A stretch of DNA of 57,737 bases from Variovorax sp. KBW07 (GTDB lineage: Bacteria > Pseudomonadota > Gammaproteobacteria > Burkholderiales > Burkholderiaceae_C): assembly GCF_003852515.1 (NCBI RefSeq), contig NZ_QAJK01000145.1:1-57737 (forward strand), read 5' to 3'. The translations under genes and the position numbers were made by a program. Shown here one piece after another: positions 47,345-56,439 of the stretch; position 1 is the first letter of the stretch; every line of letters begins with the position of its first letter. The notes under the pieces were generated by a model. That model searched no databases. It saw only the letters and a program-made list of their open reading frames with translations, and had not been told where the DNA came from.

Positions 47345-47869
47345 TCATTCGCGCCTCATGCGTTGCAGGCAGAAGGCATAGCCTTTTTCCAGTTCGCGAT
47401 CGACCGTGCGCAGGGAGATGCGGTAGCGCTCGGCCAGCTTCTCGCGCGACGTGCCGTCCAGCCGCACGGCCAGCAATATCTCGCGCTGGCGGCGCGGCAG
47501 TGCCTCCAGGTCTTCGAGCATCAGCGCCAGGTCTTGCCGGCCCTGCGCGATCTGCTGCGGCCCCGGCGCGGGATCGCTCATTTCAAGCAGGTCGTCGATT
47601 TCGCCGGTGGTCAACCGACGCTCCGCGGTGCGCATGTCGTCGACGGCAATGTGGAATGCCATGCGGTAGAGGTAGGCCACCGGATGGGCGACCGAAGTGA
47701 TTGCGCTTTCCGCCGCGCTCGCGTCCTCGCTCTGGAGGCGAAGGTAGGCATCGTGCAGCGCGTCGCTGGCCTGGTCGGCATTGCCCAGGCGGTAGCTCAG
47801 GCGCTTCTTGAGTTCGTCGTAGTGCGCGACGAGCGACTCGCGCAGCGAGGACAGCTTGCTTGCCGGCAT
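47345..47869 (-). CDS. ECF sigma factor, FecI type
   Basis: A 174-residue sigma factor. Region 2 is near residues 20-75 (YRLGNADQASDALHDAYLRL), and region 4 near 125-170 (LPRRQREILLAVRLDG, SLRTVDRELEKGYAFCL) has a helix-turn-helix. It lacks other domains, as expected. It is 52 bases after the STN gene and 55 bases before the anti-sigma start, one transcription unit. Likely targets are the tpsA and STN promoters, which share a nonamer. Confidence 0.92.
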   Translation of the reverse strand: MPASKLSSLRESLVAHYDELKKRLSYRLGNADQASDALHDAYLRLQSEDASAAESAITSVAHPVAYLYRMAFHIAVDDMRTAERRLTTGEIDDLLEMSDPAPGPQQIAQGRQDLALMLEDLEALPRRQREILLAVRLDGTSREKLAERYRISLRTVDRELEKGYAFCLQRMRRE

Positions 47870-47921
47870 GCTTCAGCGGCGCAAGGAAAGAAGTGCCCGC
47901 GAGCGCGGCGCAGTGCACGGC

Positions 47922-48653
47922 CTAGCCAATGCAGTCTCCGGCACGCGGCATGACCAGCAGCGTGAGCGGTTGCCTGACCTGCAACTGCGGTGCGAGCGCC
48001 GGCAGCGACATCCCGCGCAAGAGCGACGCCATGCGCGCATCGCGCTCGGCCGATCCGCTGCCGTCCAGCAGATGCACCTGCCTGACCGCGCCCGAGGCGT
48101 CGATCCACAGGCTCAGTGCCACGCGGTAGTTGCCGGGCGCCGTCAGCGAGTCGGTGCAGAAGGCCTTGCGCACGCCGGCCTGCACCAGCCCGTAGTAGGC
48201 CTCGCGGGATTCGGGTGTGCCAAGTGCATCGGATGCATCGGGTGCATCGGACGAATGCACCGTGGCTTCTTCGGGCTTCGACGTTGCCCGCATCAGGGTG
48301 AAGGTGTTGTTGTCCGCGGCGTAGCGCAGCGCCAACCCGCTGGCCGAGAGCATCTGCCGCAACGCCGCCTGAGGCGTCATCGGGCCCGAGACCTCGACCG
48401 ACACCAGCCCCCGGGTGATGGCGCTGTCGTACAGGCCCGACTGGCCGGTGGCCGTCATGAACTGCTCCAGCGCGGCCTGCAATGGCTGCGACGGCAGCGC
48501 GAACGACATGGGTTCGGCCTGCGAAGACGGAAGTCGCGAAGGTGGCGGAGATGGCGCAGATGGCGCGACCTGCGCGGCGGCGCCCGCCAGCGTCATGCAT
48601 TCGACAAGCGCGAACGCCATGATCGATGCCATTCTTCCCGCCATAGCGACCAT
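47922..48653 (-). CDS. STN-domain periplasmic protein with TonB-like C-terminus, no beta-barrel
   Basis: A 243-residue exported protein. A leader with Ala-rich core precedes an STN (secretin/TonB N-terminal) domain around 55-130 (SQPLQAALEQFMTATGQS then PMTPQAALRQMLSASGLALRY). An acidic linker encoded by three 9-bp tandem repeats follows, then a C-terminal region like TonB's (ALSLWIDASGAVRQVHLLDG, SLPALAPQLQVRQPLTL). A normal TonB-dependent receptor would have a 500-residue barrel; none is present. This is the VreA-like arrangement. It would sense or relay a signal to the FecR-type partner. Several in-frame ATGs exist; 48653 gives the fullest leader. Confidence 0.85.
   Translation of the reverse strand: MVAMAGRMASIMAFALVECMTLAGAAAQVAPSAPSPPPSRLPSSQAEPMSFALPSQPLQAALEQFMTATGQSGLYDSAITRGLVSVEVSGPMTPQAALRQMLSASGLALRYAADNNTFTLMRATSKPEEATVHSSDAPDASDALGTPESREAYYGLVQAGVRKAFCTDSLTAPGNYRVALSLWIDASGAVRQVHLLDGSGSAERDARMASLLRGMSLPALAPQLQVRQPLTLLVMPRAGDCIG
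48225..48251. repeat. three 9-bp tandem repeats within the STN gene
   Basis: TGCATCGGA, TGCATCGGG, TGCATCGGA: in-frame copies encoding a Ser/Pro-Asp-Ala linker between the STN and TonB-like parts. Copy-number change would alter linker length without a frameshift. Confidence 0.85.
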
Positions 48654-48730
48654 TCCACAGAGATCGTCCCGCCTGCGGCGCAACGCTTGCCGTGCGGGTC
48701 AGGACGAAAAAAAGCGCATTCTGCGTAGGA

Positions 48731-48739
48731 TTTATGACA
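48731..48739 (-). promoter_or_regulatory. TGTCATAAA element upstream of the STN gene
   Basis: Identical to the nonamer in front of tpsA, 78 bases upstream of the STN start. Three head-to-tail CACCACGG repeats lie at 48764-48787, just upstream. Confidence 0.4.
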
Positions 48740-48821
48740 GTTCTGGTGCTGGCCGGCGAAGCGCACCACGGCACCACGGCACCACGGCGTCATCGTCCGT
48801 CCGCCCGCCCGTCCGCCTGGA

Positions 48822-50210
48822 TCAGATCACCAGCCGCCGCCCGGCCCCCGGCTCGCGCTCGAGCAATGCCTTCAGGCGGCTCAGCGCGTCCGCCAGCAAC
48901 GCACGCCCGCGCACCGCCCCCAGCGAGAGCCGCACCGCGTTCGGCGGTGACGGCTCGGCCCCCGGCGCGAACGCGACCGACGGCGTGACCGACAGCCCTT
49001 CGGCCAGCGCGGCGCGCGCCAGTTCGGGCGCCGTCCAACGGGCGGGCAGCGCATGCCAGATGTGGATGCCGCGGCCCGACTCGCGCAGCGGCATGCCCAG
49101 GATGCCGCTTGCAAGGTCGTGGCGGCCCCAGCTCTCCGCGCGCACGCGGTCGAGCAGATGCCGCGCCGAGCCGTCGTGCACCCATTGCGTCGCCAGCGCG
49201 GTGGGCAACGGCGACGCCATGAGCGCGAACGAGCGCAAGGCGTTCAGGAAGCTCGCCTCGTCCTGCCCGGCCGGCATGAGCACATAGGCGGTTCGCAGCC
49301 CCGGCGTGATGCACTTGGAGAGCGTCGATATGTAGTAGGTCGACGCGGGCGCCCAGCAGGCGACGGGCTCGGGCGCCTGCTCTTCGAACAGCCAGTAGGG
49401 GTCGTCCTCGATGATCCGCAGCCCCTTGCGCTGCGCCACCTTCGCCAACGCCTTGCGGCGCGTGGCGGACATGGTGCGGGCCACGGGGTTCTGGATGGTC
49501 GGGTTCAGGTAGAGCACGGTCGCGCCCCGCGCATCGCATGCCTGCTCCAGCGCGCCGGGCCGCATGCCGTCTTCGTCGGTAGCCACCGCCACCACGCGGC
49601 GGCTCAGGCTCTCGGCTACGGAGATCAACCCCGGGTACACCAGCGGCTCGGCAAGGATGGTGTCGCCGGGCCGCGTCAGCGCAAGCACCAGCGCGGCCAA
49701 TGCCGACTGGGCGCCGGGGCACACCGCGATGCGCGACACATCCAGCGGCCCGAACATGGGCTCGAGCCACCGGCAGCCCGCCATGCGATCGGCGCGGCTG
49801 CCACCGCCCGCGTGGTAGGTCATGAGCAGGTCGGCGTTGTTGCGCGCAAGCACTTCGGCCAGCCCTTTCCGCAGGAACGAGGACAGCTCCACGCCCTCGG
49901 GTGCCGGCGGCATGTTCATGCTCAGGTCGATGCGCTGCGCGAAGTCCACCGCCGGCGCGGACACGAAGGTGCCGCTCGGCCCGCGCGATTCCAGCAGGCC
50001 CCGCTCCTTGGCCTCGGCGTAGGCGCGGGTCACGGTGGTGAGGTCCACGCCCAGCAGTTCGGCCACGCGGCGCTGCGGCGGCAGCCGGTCGCCGGGCTGC
50101 AGCTGCCCTTCGGCGATGGACCGCTCGATCAGCGAAAGGATGCGCAGGTAGCGCGAGCCCTTGCCCGCGCCGAAGACCTCGACCCATGTACGTTCGACCG
50201 GAATGTTCAT
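48822..50210 (-). CDS. MocR-type regulator (GntR helix-turn-helix fused to aminotransferase fold)
   Basis: A 462-residue fusion. The N-terminal GntR winged helix (about 20-85) contains RLPPQRRVAELLGVDLTTVTRAYAEAKERGLL. The fold-type-I aminotransferase domain has the PLP Lys in STLSKCITPGLR, an Asp in IEDDPYWLF and YLNPTIQNP. MocR regulators use PLP or PLP-amino-acid adducts as effectors. Direct and inverted copies of ATGTATG lie between it and cyoA (50209-50226 and 50295-50301) and could be its sites. It diverges from the cyo operon. Confidence 0.93.
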   Translation of the reverse strand: MNIPVERTWVEVFGAGKGSRYLRILSLIERSIAEGQLQPGDRLPPQRRVAELLGVDLTTVTRAYAEAKERGLLESRGPSGTFVSAPAVDFAQRIDLSMNMPPAPEGVELSSFLRKGLAEVLARNNADLLMTYHAGGGSRADRMAGCRWLEPMFGPLDVSRIAVCPGAQSALAALVLALTRPGDTILAEPLVYPGLISVAESLSRRVVAVATDEDGMRPGALEQACDARGATVLYLNPTIQNPVARTMSATRRKALAKVAQRKGLRIIEDDPYWLFEEQAPEPVACWAPASTYYISTLSKCITPGLRTAYVLMPAGQDEASFLNALRSFALMASPLPTALATQWVHDGSARHLLDRVRAESWGRHDLASGILGMPLRESGRGIHIWHALPARWTAPELARAALAEGLSVTPSVAFAPGAEPSPPNAVRLSLGAVRGRALLADALSRLKALLEREPGAGRRLVI

Positions 50211-50301
50211 GTATGGATTATGTATGAGTCACTTTGCCTAATTCTTTCCAACTTCATAGGCAAATAGTATCCAGACATATCCGCCACATAAACCCATACA
50301 T
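50209..50301. promoter_or_regulatory. ATGTATG repeats in the MocR-cyoA intergenic region
   Basis: ATGTATG at 50209-50215 and 50220-50226 (direct, four-base spacer) and its reverse complement CATACAT at 50295-50301. MocR factors often bind repeated heptamer-like boxes. The first copy overlaps the MocR start codon. Confidence 0.45.
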
Positions 50302-50315
50302 AGGGTGTTTCTTGT

Positions 50316-51383
50316 ATGCCTCCAAATGACAGCCCCGCACCGGTGCGGGGCCACAGATCCGCCGTGCGCCAATCCGCCGGGCGTGCCACCCGCGCCGGCC
50401 GCGCCGCCCGCTGGAGCAGCCTCGGGCTGCTCGTGCTTCTCTCGGGCTGCGGCATGACGCTGTTCGATCCCAAGGGCGACATCGGGGTGCAGGAGAAGAC
50501 CCTCATCGTCGTGTCGCTGGGGATCATGCTGGCCGTGGTCGTTCCAGTCATCGTGCTCACGCTGTGGTTTGCCTGGCGCTACCGCGAGACCAACACGCAA
50601 GCCGTGTACGCGCCCAAGTGGGCGCATTCGACGCGCATCGAGGTCGTGGTGTGGGGCGTGCCGTGCGTCATCGTCGCGTTTCTCGCGGTGCTCATCTGGC
50701 GCACCACCCACTCGCTCGACCCCTACAAGCCACTGGTGTCAGAGGTTGCGCCCCTGCGCGTGGAAGTGGTGGCCATGAACTGGAAGTGGCTCTTCATCTA
50801 CCCGGACTATGGCGTGGCCAGCGTCAACCAGCTTGCCGTGCCCGTCGACACGCCCATCGCTTTCAAACTCACCGCGCATTCGCTGATGAATTCCTTCTTC
50901 ATTCCCCAGCTGGGCAGCCAGATCTACGCCATGCCCGGCATGCAGACACAGCTGCACCTGATCGCCAACCACGCCGGCGCCTACGACGGCATGTCCGCCG
51001 CCTACAGCGGCCACGGTTTCTCGGGCATGAACTTCAAGGCGTCCGCCATGTCGCGCGGCGACTTCGACGGCTGGGTCGCGCAGGCAAGAAAGTCGAGCGA
51101 AACACTCTCCATGGACACCTACCGCAAGCTGGAAGTGCCCAGCGTCAAGACCCCGCCGGCCACCTACGCGCAGGTAGAGAACGGCCTGTTCAGCGCCATC
51201 CTCAACCAGTACATGAGCATGAGCGTGGAAGACATGGCCGCCAATGACATCTGCGGCCCCTCGACGCCGGAGTTCCCGCTGCGCCTGCAGGCCGCGCGGC
51301 CCACGATGCCGAGCACGCCGCTGAGCACCACGCTGCCCCAGGCCGCGGTCTCGACCACGACCTCGATGCAGGGCGGAGAGTAA
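50316..51383 (+). CDS. cyoA: cytochrome o ubiquinol oxidase subunit II
   Basis: A 355-residue lipoprotein subunit. A long polar N-region is followed by a hydrophobic leader ending LVLLSGCG (lipobox). Two membrane spans follow (about 65-90 and 108-128), then a periplasmic cupredoxin-like domain without CuA ligands ([20 protein letters not shown], then [20 protein letters not shown]). It binds quinol and anchors the oxidase. The gene starts the cyoABCD operon; its stop is six bases before cyoB. Confidence 0.93.
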   Translation: MPPNDSPAPVRGHRSAVRQSAGRATRAGRAARWSSLGLLVLLSGCGMTLFDPKGDIGVQEKTLIVVSLGIMLAVVVPVIVLTLWFAWRYRETNTQAVYAPKWAHSTRIEVVVWGVPCVIVAFLAVLIWRTTHSLDPYKPLVSEVAPLRVEVVAMNWKWLFIYPDYGVASVNQLAVPVDTPIAFKLTAHSLMNSFFIPQLGSQIYAMPGMQTQLHLIANHAGAYDGMSAAYSGHGFSGMNFKASAMSRGDFDGWVAQARKSSETLSMDTYRKLEVPSVKTPPATYAQVENGLFSAILNQYMSMSVEDMAANDICGPSTPEFPLRLQAARPTMPSTPLSTTLPQAAVSTTTSMQGGE

Positions 51384-51388
51384 AGCCC

Positions 51389-53374
51389 ATGTCGCTCCTC
51401 GGAAAACTCGACCTCTCGGCGGTCCCCCTGCACGAGCCCATCATCATGGGCACGCTGCTCGTGGTGGTGCTGCTCGGCGCGGCGCTGCTCGGCGCCATTA
51501 CCTACTACGGCAAGTGGCGCTACCTCTGGACCGAATGGATCACCTCGGTGGACCACAAGCGCATCGGCGTGATGTACATCCTGCTCGCGCTGGTGATGCT
51601 GCTGCGCGGCTTTGCCGACGCACTCATGATGCGCGTGCAGCAATCGATGGCCAGCGGCGGCGCCGAAGGCTACCTGCCGCCCCACCACTACGACCAGATC
51701 TTCACGGCGCACGGCGTGATCATGATCTTCTTCGTGGCCACGCCGCTGATCGTCGGGCTGATGAACGTCATCGTGCCGCTGCAGATCGGCGCGCGCGACG
51801 TCGCCTACCCCTTCGTCAACTCGCTGAGCCTGTGGCTCGGCGTGGCCGGCGCGGCGCTGGTGATGATGTCGATGTTCGTCGGCGACTTCGCCGCCACCGG
51901 CTGGGTGGCCTACCCGCCGCTCTCGGGCATCGGCTACAGCCCGACCGTGGGGGTCGACTACTACATATGGTCGCTGCAGGTCTCGGGGCTGGGAACCACG
52001 CTCACGGGCATCAACTTCATCGTGACCATCTGGCGCATGCGCGCACCCGGCATGACGCTGATGAAGATGCCGGTGTTCACCTGGACCGCGCTGATCACCA
52101 ACATCCTGATCGTGGCCATCTTCCCCGTGCTCACCGCCACGCTGGCGCTGCTGACCATGGACCGCTACCTGGGCATGCACTTCTTCACGAACGACCTTGG
52201 CGGCAACGCCATGATGTACATCAACCTGATCTGGATCTGGGGCCACCCCGAGGTGTACGTGCTGATTCTTCCGTGCTTCGGCGCGTTCTCCGAGATCATC
52301 GCCACGTTCTCGCGCAAGCCGCTGTTCGGCTACACCTCGATGGTGTACGCCACCTCGTCCATCGGCGTGCTGTCGTTCTTCGTGTGGCTGCACCACTTCT
52401 TCACGATGGGCTCGGGCGCCAACGTGAACGCGTTCTTCGGGATCATGACCACCATCATCTCGATCCCGACCGGGGTGAAGCTGTTCAACTGGCTGTTCAC
52501 CATGTACCGCGGCCGCATCCGCTTCCACTCGTCCACGCTGTGGACCATCGGCTTCATGGTGACCTTCGCCATCGGCGGCATGACCGGCGTGCTGCTGGCC
52601 ATTCCGGGCGCCGACTTCGTGCTGCACAACAGCCTGTTCCTGGTGGCGCACTTCCACAACGTGATCATCGGCGGCGTGCTGTTCGGCTGCCTGGCGGGCA
52701 TCAGCTTCTGGTTCCCGAAGGTGTTCGGCTTCACGCTGAACGAGTTCTGGGGCAAGGTGTCTTTCTGGTGCTGGCTGGTCGGTTTCTACCTGGCCTTCAT
52801 GCCGCTGTACGTGCTGGGCTTCATGGGCATGACGCGCCGCATGAACAGCTACGTGGTCGAAGGCTGGCAGCCCTGGCTCATCGTGGCGCTGTGCGGCGCG
52901 GTGGTCATCGGCATGGGCATCCTGGCGACCTTCATCCAGTTCTACGTGAGCGTGCGCGACCGCAAGTCGAACCGCGACCTCACGGGCGACCCGTGGGACG
53001 GGCGAAGCCTCGAATGGGCCACGGCCTCCCCTGCCCCGTTCTACAACTTCGCGCTGGTGCCGCGCATCGACTCGCTCGAGCCGCACTGGGACGCCAAGGA
53101 AGCCGGCACCGCATACAAGCAACCGGCCCGCTATGAAGACATCCACATGCCGCGCAACACCGGCGCCGGCGTGATCGTCTCGGCCTTCGCGCTGCTGCTG
53201 TGCTTCGCGCTGGTGTGGCACATGTGGGTGGTTGCTGCGGCCGCGCTGGCCGGCGTGATCGCGGCCTTCGTCTCGCGCACCTACGACAACGACGTGGACT
53301 ACATCGTGCCGGCATCAGAGGTCGAAGGCATCGAGCGCGAACGCTTCGCGCAACTGAAGGGAGCGACGGCATGA
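51389..53374 (+). CDS. cyoB: cytochrome o ubiquinol oxidase subunit I
   Basis: A 661-residue haem-copper oxidase with about 14-15 membrane spans. Haem b ligand His lies in the [10 protein letters not shown] span. CuB and cross-link residues are in [12 protein letters not shown], and paired His in WLHHFF. The C-terminal [11 protein letters not shown] holds the two haem ligands. It reduces O2 to water with quinol electrons and pumps protons. The stop overlaps the cyoC ATG (ATGA). Confidence 0.96.
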   Translation: MSLLGKLDLSAVPLHEPIIMGTLLVVVLLGAALLGAITYYGKWRYLWTEWITSVDHKRIGVMYILLALVMLLRGFADALMMRVQQSMASGGAEGYLPPHHYDQIFTAHGVIMIFFVATPLIVGLMNVIVPLQIGARDVAYPFVNSLSLWLGVAGAALVMMSMFVGDFAATGWVAYPPLSGIGYSPTVGVDYYIWSLQVSGLGTTLTGINFIVTIWRMRAPGMTLMKMPVFTWTALITNILIVAIFPVLTATLALLTMDRYLGMHFFTNDLGGNAMMYINLIWIWGHPEVYVLILPCFGAFSEIIATFSRKPLFGYTSMVYATSSIGVLSFFVWLHHFFTMGSGANVNAFFGIMTTIISIPTGVKLFNWLFTMYRGRIRFHSSTLWTIGFMVTFAIGGMTGVLLAIPGADFVLHNSLFLVAHFHNVIIGGVLFGCLAGISFWFPKVFGFTLNEFWGKVSFWCWLVGFYLAFMPLYVLGFMGMTRRMNSYVVEGWQPWLIVALCGAVVIGMGILATFIQFYVSVRDRKSNRDLTGDPWDGRSLEWATASPAPFYNFALVPRIDSLEPHWDAKEAGTAYKQPARYEDIHMPRNTGAGVIVSAFALLLCFALVWHMWVVAAAALAGVIAAFVSRTYDNDVDYIVPASEVEGIERERFAQLKGATA

Positions 53375-54030
53375 GCACGCTGCACATTGCAGGCCGCCAC
53401 GCCGTGCGCGCGGTCGACGAACACGGCAAGGCCCACGGCGAAGATCATGGCCACGGCCACGGCCACGGCCACGGCGCCGAGGCCCAGACCACGATGGGGT
53501 TCTGGATCTACCTCATGAGCGACTGCCTGATCTTCGCGGTGCTGTTCGCCACCTTCGGCGTGCTCGCGGGGGCCACGGCCAACGGCCCCTCGGGGCGCAG
53601 CCTGTTCGAGCTGGAGTTCGTGCTGGGCGAAACCATGCTGCTGCTGCTGAGCAGTTTCACCTTCGGCCTGGCCACGCTGTCGCTGCAGGCCGACCGGGTG
53701 CGGCGCGGCACGGCGTGGCTGGTCGTTACCTTCCTTCTGGGCGCGGCCTTCATCGGCATGGAGGTGGTCGAGTTCGCGGAGCTGATCCATCGCGGCGCGG
53801 TGCCGCAGTCCAGCGCCTACCTCTCGGCCTACTTCACGCTGGTCGGCACGCACGGCCTGCACGTGGCCTTCGGCCTGCTGTGGCTGGCCGTGATGCTGCA
53901 CCAGATCCACCACTTCGGGCTCACCCCCGTGACGCGCCGCCGCCTGGCCTGCCTGAGCCTGTTCTGGCACTTCCTGGACCTGGTGTGGATCTGCGTCTTT
54001 ACCTTCGTCTACCTGCGAGAGTTCACATGA
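53371..54030 (+). CDS. cyoC: cytochrome o ubiquinol oxidase subunit III
   Basis: A 219-residue membrane protein with five spans, the short form of subunit III. Typical segments are [20 protein letters not shown] and [20 protein letters not shown]. The N-terminus has a His/Gly repeat (four GGCCAC units near 53448-53474) that may bind metal, unusual for this subunit. It is coupled to cyoB and cyoD by ATGA overlaps. Confidence 0.94.
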   Translation: MSTLHIAGRHAVRAVDEHGKAHGEDHGHGHGHGHGAEAQTTMGFWIYLMSDCLIFAVLFATFGVLAGATANGPSGRSLFELEFVLGETMLLLLSSFTFGLATLSLQADRVRRGTAWLVVTFLLGAAFIGMEVVEFAELIHRGAVPQSSAYLSAYFTLVGTHGLHVAFGLLWLAVMLHQIHHFGLTPVTRRRLACLSLFWHFLDLVWICVFTFVYLREFT

Positions 54031-54392
54031 GCGCTTCCCACGCCGCCACCACCAACACCGCGCACGGCTCCCTGAAGAGCTATACCGCCGGCTTCGTTCT
54101 TTCCATCGTGCTCACGCTGGCATCGTTCGGCGCGGTGATGCTCGACGTGCTGCCGCGCCAGATGCGCCTGCCCGTGATCGTCATGCTGTGCGTCGCGCAG
54201 CTGATCGTGCAGCTGGCCTGTTTCCTGCACATCGGCACGTCGAGCGACCAGCGCTCCAACACCGGCATCTTCATCTGCACGGCGCTGCTGATCGTCATCG
54301 TCATTGCCGGATCGCTCTGGGTCATGCACAACGCCAACGAGAACATGATGCCGATGCAGATGTCGCCATCGGATGCGCGCGCCAGGGAATGA
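54027..54392 (+). CDS. cyoD: cytochrome o ubiquinol oxidase subunit IV
   Basis: A 121-residue protein with three spans, including VLSIVLTLASFGAVML and QLIVQLACFLHIG, as in the CyoD family. It assists assembly of the oxidase. The start overlaps the cyoC stop, and its stop overlaps the next gene. No cyoE (haem O synthase) follows, so haem O must come from a gene elsewhere. Confidence 0.92.
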   Translation: MSASHAATTNTAHGSLKSYTAGFVLSIVLTLASFGAVMLDVLPRQMRLPVIVMLCVAQLIVQLACFLHIGTSSDQRSNTGIFICTALLIVIVIAGSLWVMHNANENMMPMQMSPSDARARE

Positions 54393-54994
54393 CGATGCAA
54401 CCCGGAACCCCCATGCCGCCCGCCATCGACATCCGCAAGCGCAGCCTCAACATCGAGATGATCTTTCACGAGGGCGGGCCGCGCGTCAGCCGCCCCATCC
54501 TCGTGGCCTCGGCCTGCGCGGTCATCCGAAACCCCTATGCCGGCCGCTTCGAGGCCGACCTGCTCGGGTTCATGGAAGCGCTCAAGCCCGTCGGCGCGAG
54601 CCTTGCCGAAGAGCTGGTGCGTTCACTCGGCAAGGACCAGGTCGAAGCCTACGGAAAGGCCGCCATCGTCGGCGTGAATGGCGAGATGGAGCATGGCGCC
54701 GTGTGGCACGAAGCCGGAGGCTGGGCCATGCGGGAGGCGCTCGGCGACCCCAAGGCCATCGTTCCTTCGGTGAAGGCCGTGGCCTGCGCGGGCTACCGGC
54801 TGATGGTGCCGCTGCACCACATCCGCGCAGCCTATGTGCGCAGCCATTTCTCTTCCGCAGAGATCGGCATCCAGGACGCGCCGCGCCCCGACGAGATCCT
54901 GTTTGCGCTGGTCATGTCGAACGGGGGCCGCATCCATCCGAGGGTGGGCGGACTCGCGGCGCACGAGATCGCGGGCCACGACGGGCAGCGCTAG
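54389..54994 (+). CDS. DUF1185 / amino acid synthesis family protein, coupled to cyoD
   Basis: A 201-residue protein with EMIFHEGGPRVSRPILVASACAVIRNPYAGRF near the start, VGVNGEMEHGAVWHEAGGWAMRE in the middle and DEILFALVMSNGGRIHPRVGG at the end, the pattern of the 'amino acid synthesis' family (PF06684), whose biochemistry is unclear. It overlaps the cyoD stop (ATGA). Its presence in a terminal oxidase operon controlled by a PLP-sensing regulator is odd and may link amino acid status to respiration; this is inference. Confidence 0.88.
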   Translation: MTMQPGTPMPPAIDIRKRSLNIEMIFHEGGPRVSRPILVASACAVIRNPYAGRFEADLLGFMEALKPVGASLAEELVRSLGKDQVEAYGKAAIVGVNGEMEHGAVWHEAGGWAMREALGDPKAIVPSVKAVACAGYRLMVPLHHIRAAYVRSHFSSAEIGIQDAPRPDEILFALVMSNGGRIHPRVGGLAAHEIAGHDGQR

Positions 54995-55033
54995 CTTGCG
55001 GCGCGCACGGCCCGGTGCCGGGCGCAGAAAGGC

Positions 55034-56422
55034 TCAGGCCTTGTCGGCCTTGCCCGCGGCGTTGGCCAGCTTGCCGAGCATGCGGTCCACCAGCCACGGC
55101 TGGCGGTTCTGGTCTTCGGCCAGCTCCTTGCGGCGGATGGCATTGCGCACCACGATCGAGCCCACGTAGCGGATGGGCTCCGGCGGAAAGTGGCCGAGCG
55201 GCCCGTGCGTCAGCGGGCTGCGCGTCCACGCGTTGTTCTGGTCGAGCACCAGCGACGACAGGATCTGCCCGCCCATGTAGGTCGGCCCCACGCCGTTGCC
55301 CGAATAGCCGAAGCCGTAGTAGATGTGAGGCGCGCCGTCGAGCTTGCCGAAGAACGGAAAGCCCGTGACCGAGCGGTCGGACGGCCCGTTCCAGCTGGCC
55401 GAGATCGGCGTGCCGCGCAAGGCCGGAAAGAAGGAATGCAGGGCCTGCGTCAGCTCGGTCTCGTAGGGCGAGCGCTCGTCGAACACCTTGGCCATGCGGC
55501 CACCCCATGCAAAAGTGTTGCCGCCCTTGCCCAGCATGATGCGGCCGTCCATCGTGCTGCGGTAGTAGTACACGAAGGTGCGCGAGTCGAGCACCGACAC
55601 GCCATCGGTCAGGCCGATCTGCCGCAGCAGATCGGGGCAGCGCTCGGTGATGACCATGTCGCTCGAGACGATGGCAATGGTCCGCTCGAACTGCGGGAAG
55701 GCACTGGCCATCCATGCATTCATCGCGAGCACCAGCTTCTTCGCACGCACGCTGCCGGTGGGCGTGCGCACCACGGCCGGGTGGCCGGTGCTGAAGTCCA
55801 CCATCGGCGTGCGCTCATGGATGCGGATGCCCATGGCCAGCGCCACGCGCCGCAGCCCGCGCACCAGCTTGCCCGGGTGCACGGTGGCGGCAATGGGCGA
55901 GTACACGCCGGCCAGGTTGCGCGCCGAGCCCGACCGCCGCGCCACCTCTTCCGGCGGCAGCGCGTGGTACGAATGAATGCCGCGCGCCTCGAGCGCCTGC
56001 ATCATCGGATCGAGCGTGCCGATCTGCGCTTGCGACGTGGCGGTGTAGAGCGTGCCGTCCAGCCGCAGTTCGGCGTCGATGCCGTGGGCCTTGCAGAAAT
56101 CCGCGATGTGCTGCACCGCGGCCTCCGACGCCTTCACGAGGCGCACCGCCTCGTCTTCACCGAACAGGCGGCGCAGCGTCAGGAACTTGGCCGACCACGT
56201 GAGCAGGCAACCGCCGTTGCGGCCGCTCGCACCGGCGCCGCAAAGATCGCTTTCGAGAATCACGATGTCGAGCGCCGGCGCCTGCAGCTTGGCCTGGATG
56301 GCAGTCCACAAACCCGTGAAGCCGCCCCCGACGATGCAGACATCGGCGCTGTGTTCGCCTTGCAGCGCGGGCGCCAGGTCGCCGTCGTTGAAAAGAGCCT
56401 GTTCGATCCAGAAGGGGCGCAT
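55034..56422 (-). CDS. FAD-dependent amine oxidoreductase (DAO family)
   Basis: A 462-residue flavoprotein. FAD binding is VCIVGGGFTGLWTAIQ, with the signature GAGASGRNGGCLL at about 63-75, as in gamma-glutamylputrescine oxidase-like and glycine-oxidase-like enzymes. A substrate segment RSVTGFPFFGKLDG and the second FAD contact GFGYSGNGVGPTYMGGQIL are in the C-terminal half. Its neighbours are a GNAT enzyme and a PhnZ-like oxygenase, so it may oxidise an N-substituted aminoethylphosphonate or related amine. FAD oxidases of this family are known in aminophosphonate clusters. The exact substrate is not visible. Confidence 0.85.
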   Translation of the reverse strand: MRPFWIEQALFNDGDLAPALQGEHSADVCIVGGGFTGLWTAIQAKLQAPALDIVILESDLCGAGASGRNGGCLLTWSAKFLTLRRLFGEDEAVRLVKASEAAVQHIADFCKAHGIDAELRLDGTLYTATSQAQIGTLDPMMQALEARGIHSYHALPPEEVARRSGSARNLAGVYSPIAATVHPGKLVRGLRRVALAMGIRIHERTPMVDFSTGHPAVVRTPTGSVRAKKLVLAMNAWMASAFPQFERTIAIVSSDMVITERCPDLLRQIGLTDGVSVLDSRTFVYYYRSTMDGRIMLGKGGNTFAWGGRMAKVFDERSPYETELTQALHSFFPALRGTPISASWNGPSDRSVTGFPFFGKLDGAPHIYYGFGYSGNGVGPTYMGGQILSSLVLDQNNAWTRSPLTHGPLGHFPPEPIRYVGSIVVRNAIRRKELAEDQNRQPWLVDRMLGKLANAAGKADKA

Positions 56423-56439
56423 GTCGGGCTCTCGGTGTG

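Noticed and set aside
48225-48251. CRISPR-like repeats
   Set aside because: The tandem repeats in the window have no spacers and no cas genes.
55010-55023. Terminator between the DUF1185 gene and the FAD oxidase gene
   Set aside because: GCCCGG-TG-CCGGGC has too small a loop and no T-run on either strand.
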